DNA from: a virus
Strand: one strand, 5' to 3'
DNA: 38,161 nucleotides
IMG/VR virus record: IMGVR_UViG_3300010885_043172
Coordinates: 1-38,161 of that record
Shown here in pieces: positions 38,047 to 38,161 of this stretch; the stretch's first letter is position 1; each line of letters starts with the position of its first letter. The notes below the pieces were generated by a model. The model searched no databases, had not been told where the DNA came from, and worked only from the letters and a program-made list of their open reading frames with translations. The translations under genes were made by a program, and so were the position numbers.

Positions 38047-38161
38047 AGTGAAACGTTATCCTTGTTATAATGATCAATACGCTAATTCGGATCAAGTACT
38101 TGAATATGCTATTGATGAAATAAAATTAGCACAACTCTATAACAATAAAGTAAGTGTCGAA
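38039..38161 (+). CDS. partial gene at right edge
   Basis: ATG at 38039 opens a frame that runs to the window end without a stop: MSEVKRYPCYNDQYANSDQV, then LEYAIDEIKLAQLYNNKVSVE. It overlaps the upstream gene by 8 bases. Only the first 41 residues are visible, so no function can be proposed. Confidence 0.55.
   Translation, partial: MSEVKRYPCYNDQYANSDQVLEYAIDEIKLAQLYNNKVSVE

Noticed and set aside
1-38161. tRNA genes or CRISPR array
   Set aside because: Intergenic gaps are short, and none showed a cloverleaf or regularly spaced repeats.

Overview
The window is a stretch of a tailed-phage genome, or a metagenomic contig of one, from a T4-like myovirus with AT-rich DNA. The replication proteins support this: a family B DNA polymerase like T4 gp43, a UvsX recombinase, a gp41-type replicative helicase and a gp61-type primase. 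So do several T4-style late promoters (TATAAATA) placed before virion genes. Endolysin, two-component spanin genes and LPS/capsule-type sugar genes point to a Gram-negative host. The GC-richer coiled-coil gene at the left edge resembles small genes I associate with phages of alphaproteobacteria, so that host class is possible but not shown. No tRNA, rRNA, CRISPR array, integrase or transposase was found. Nearly all genes are on the + strand; only a lysis block at 3636-5262 is on the - strand.

Layout. 1-391: GC-rich repeat-bearing gene and a truncated copy. 420-2623: sigma70-type promoter, a tightly overlapping run of small genes including a secreted DRGH nuclease, then a structured terminator. 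2647-3639: Hsp20, a tiny membrane protein and a YbaN-like membrane protein. 3636-5262 (-): bifunctional M15/GH19 endolysin and a two-TM holin-like protein. 5295-12960: promoter, T5 A1-like metallophosphoesterase, DNA polymerase, UvsX and helicase, with RNA hairpins between genes. 12967-14291: a promoter buried in an inverted repeat that can hide the next start site, a small protein, a dCMP deaminase-like protein and an HNH/AP2 homing endonuclease. 14356-23308: a glycan/nucleotide-sugar cluster (epimerase, glycosyltransferases, two nucleotidyltransferases, cupin, RuBisCO-like protein, methyltransferase-fold protein, WavE, GDPD-like, APH-like kinase, nucleotidyltransferase-HAD fusion, SGNH hydrolase). 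23305-24373: a gene whose 5' end is duplicated around an endonuclease VII-type homing gene. 24381-33931: late virion region. 33949-36360: small structural genes, spanins and a holin-like gene. 36370-38161: promoter, primase and small genes.

How it works together. Sigma70-type promoters (TTGACN, 17-bp spacer, TATAAT-like) lie before the early/replication blocks, and TATAAATA boxes lie before the virion genes. The sugar cluster looks able to make and transfer an unusual activated sugar or polyol-phosphate, perhaps to alter the host surface or decorate virions. The virion region encodes head-type proteins with T4 internal-protein-like leaders, a Dps-like ferritin and large composite proteins. 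One of these, 894 aa, carries an apparently complete MESH1/SpoT-type (p)ppGpp hydrolase domain.

The most notable items are that embedded ppGpp-hydrolase domain, the RuBisCO-like protein in the glycan cluster, a roughly 194-nt late transcript whose 5' end would form a 27-bp stem, and the promoter/RBS-hiding inverted repeat at 12967-13028. All functional statements come from reading the sequence; no database search was run.
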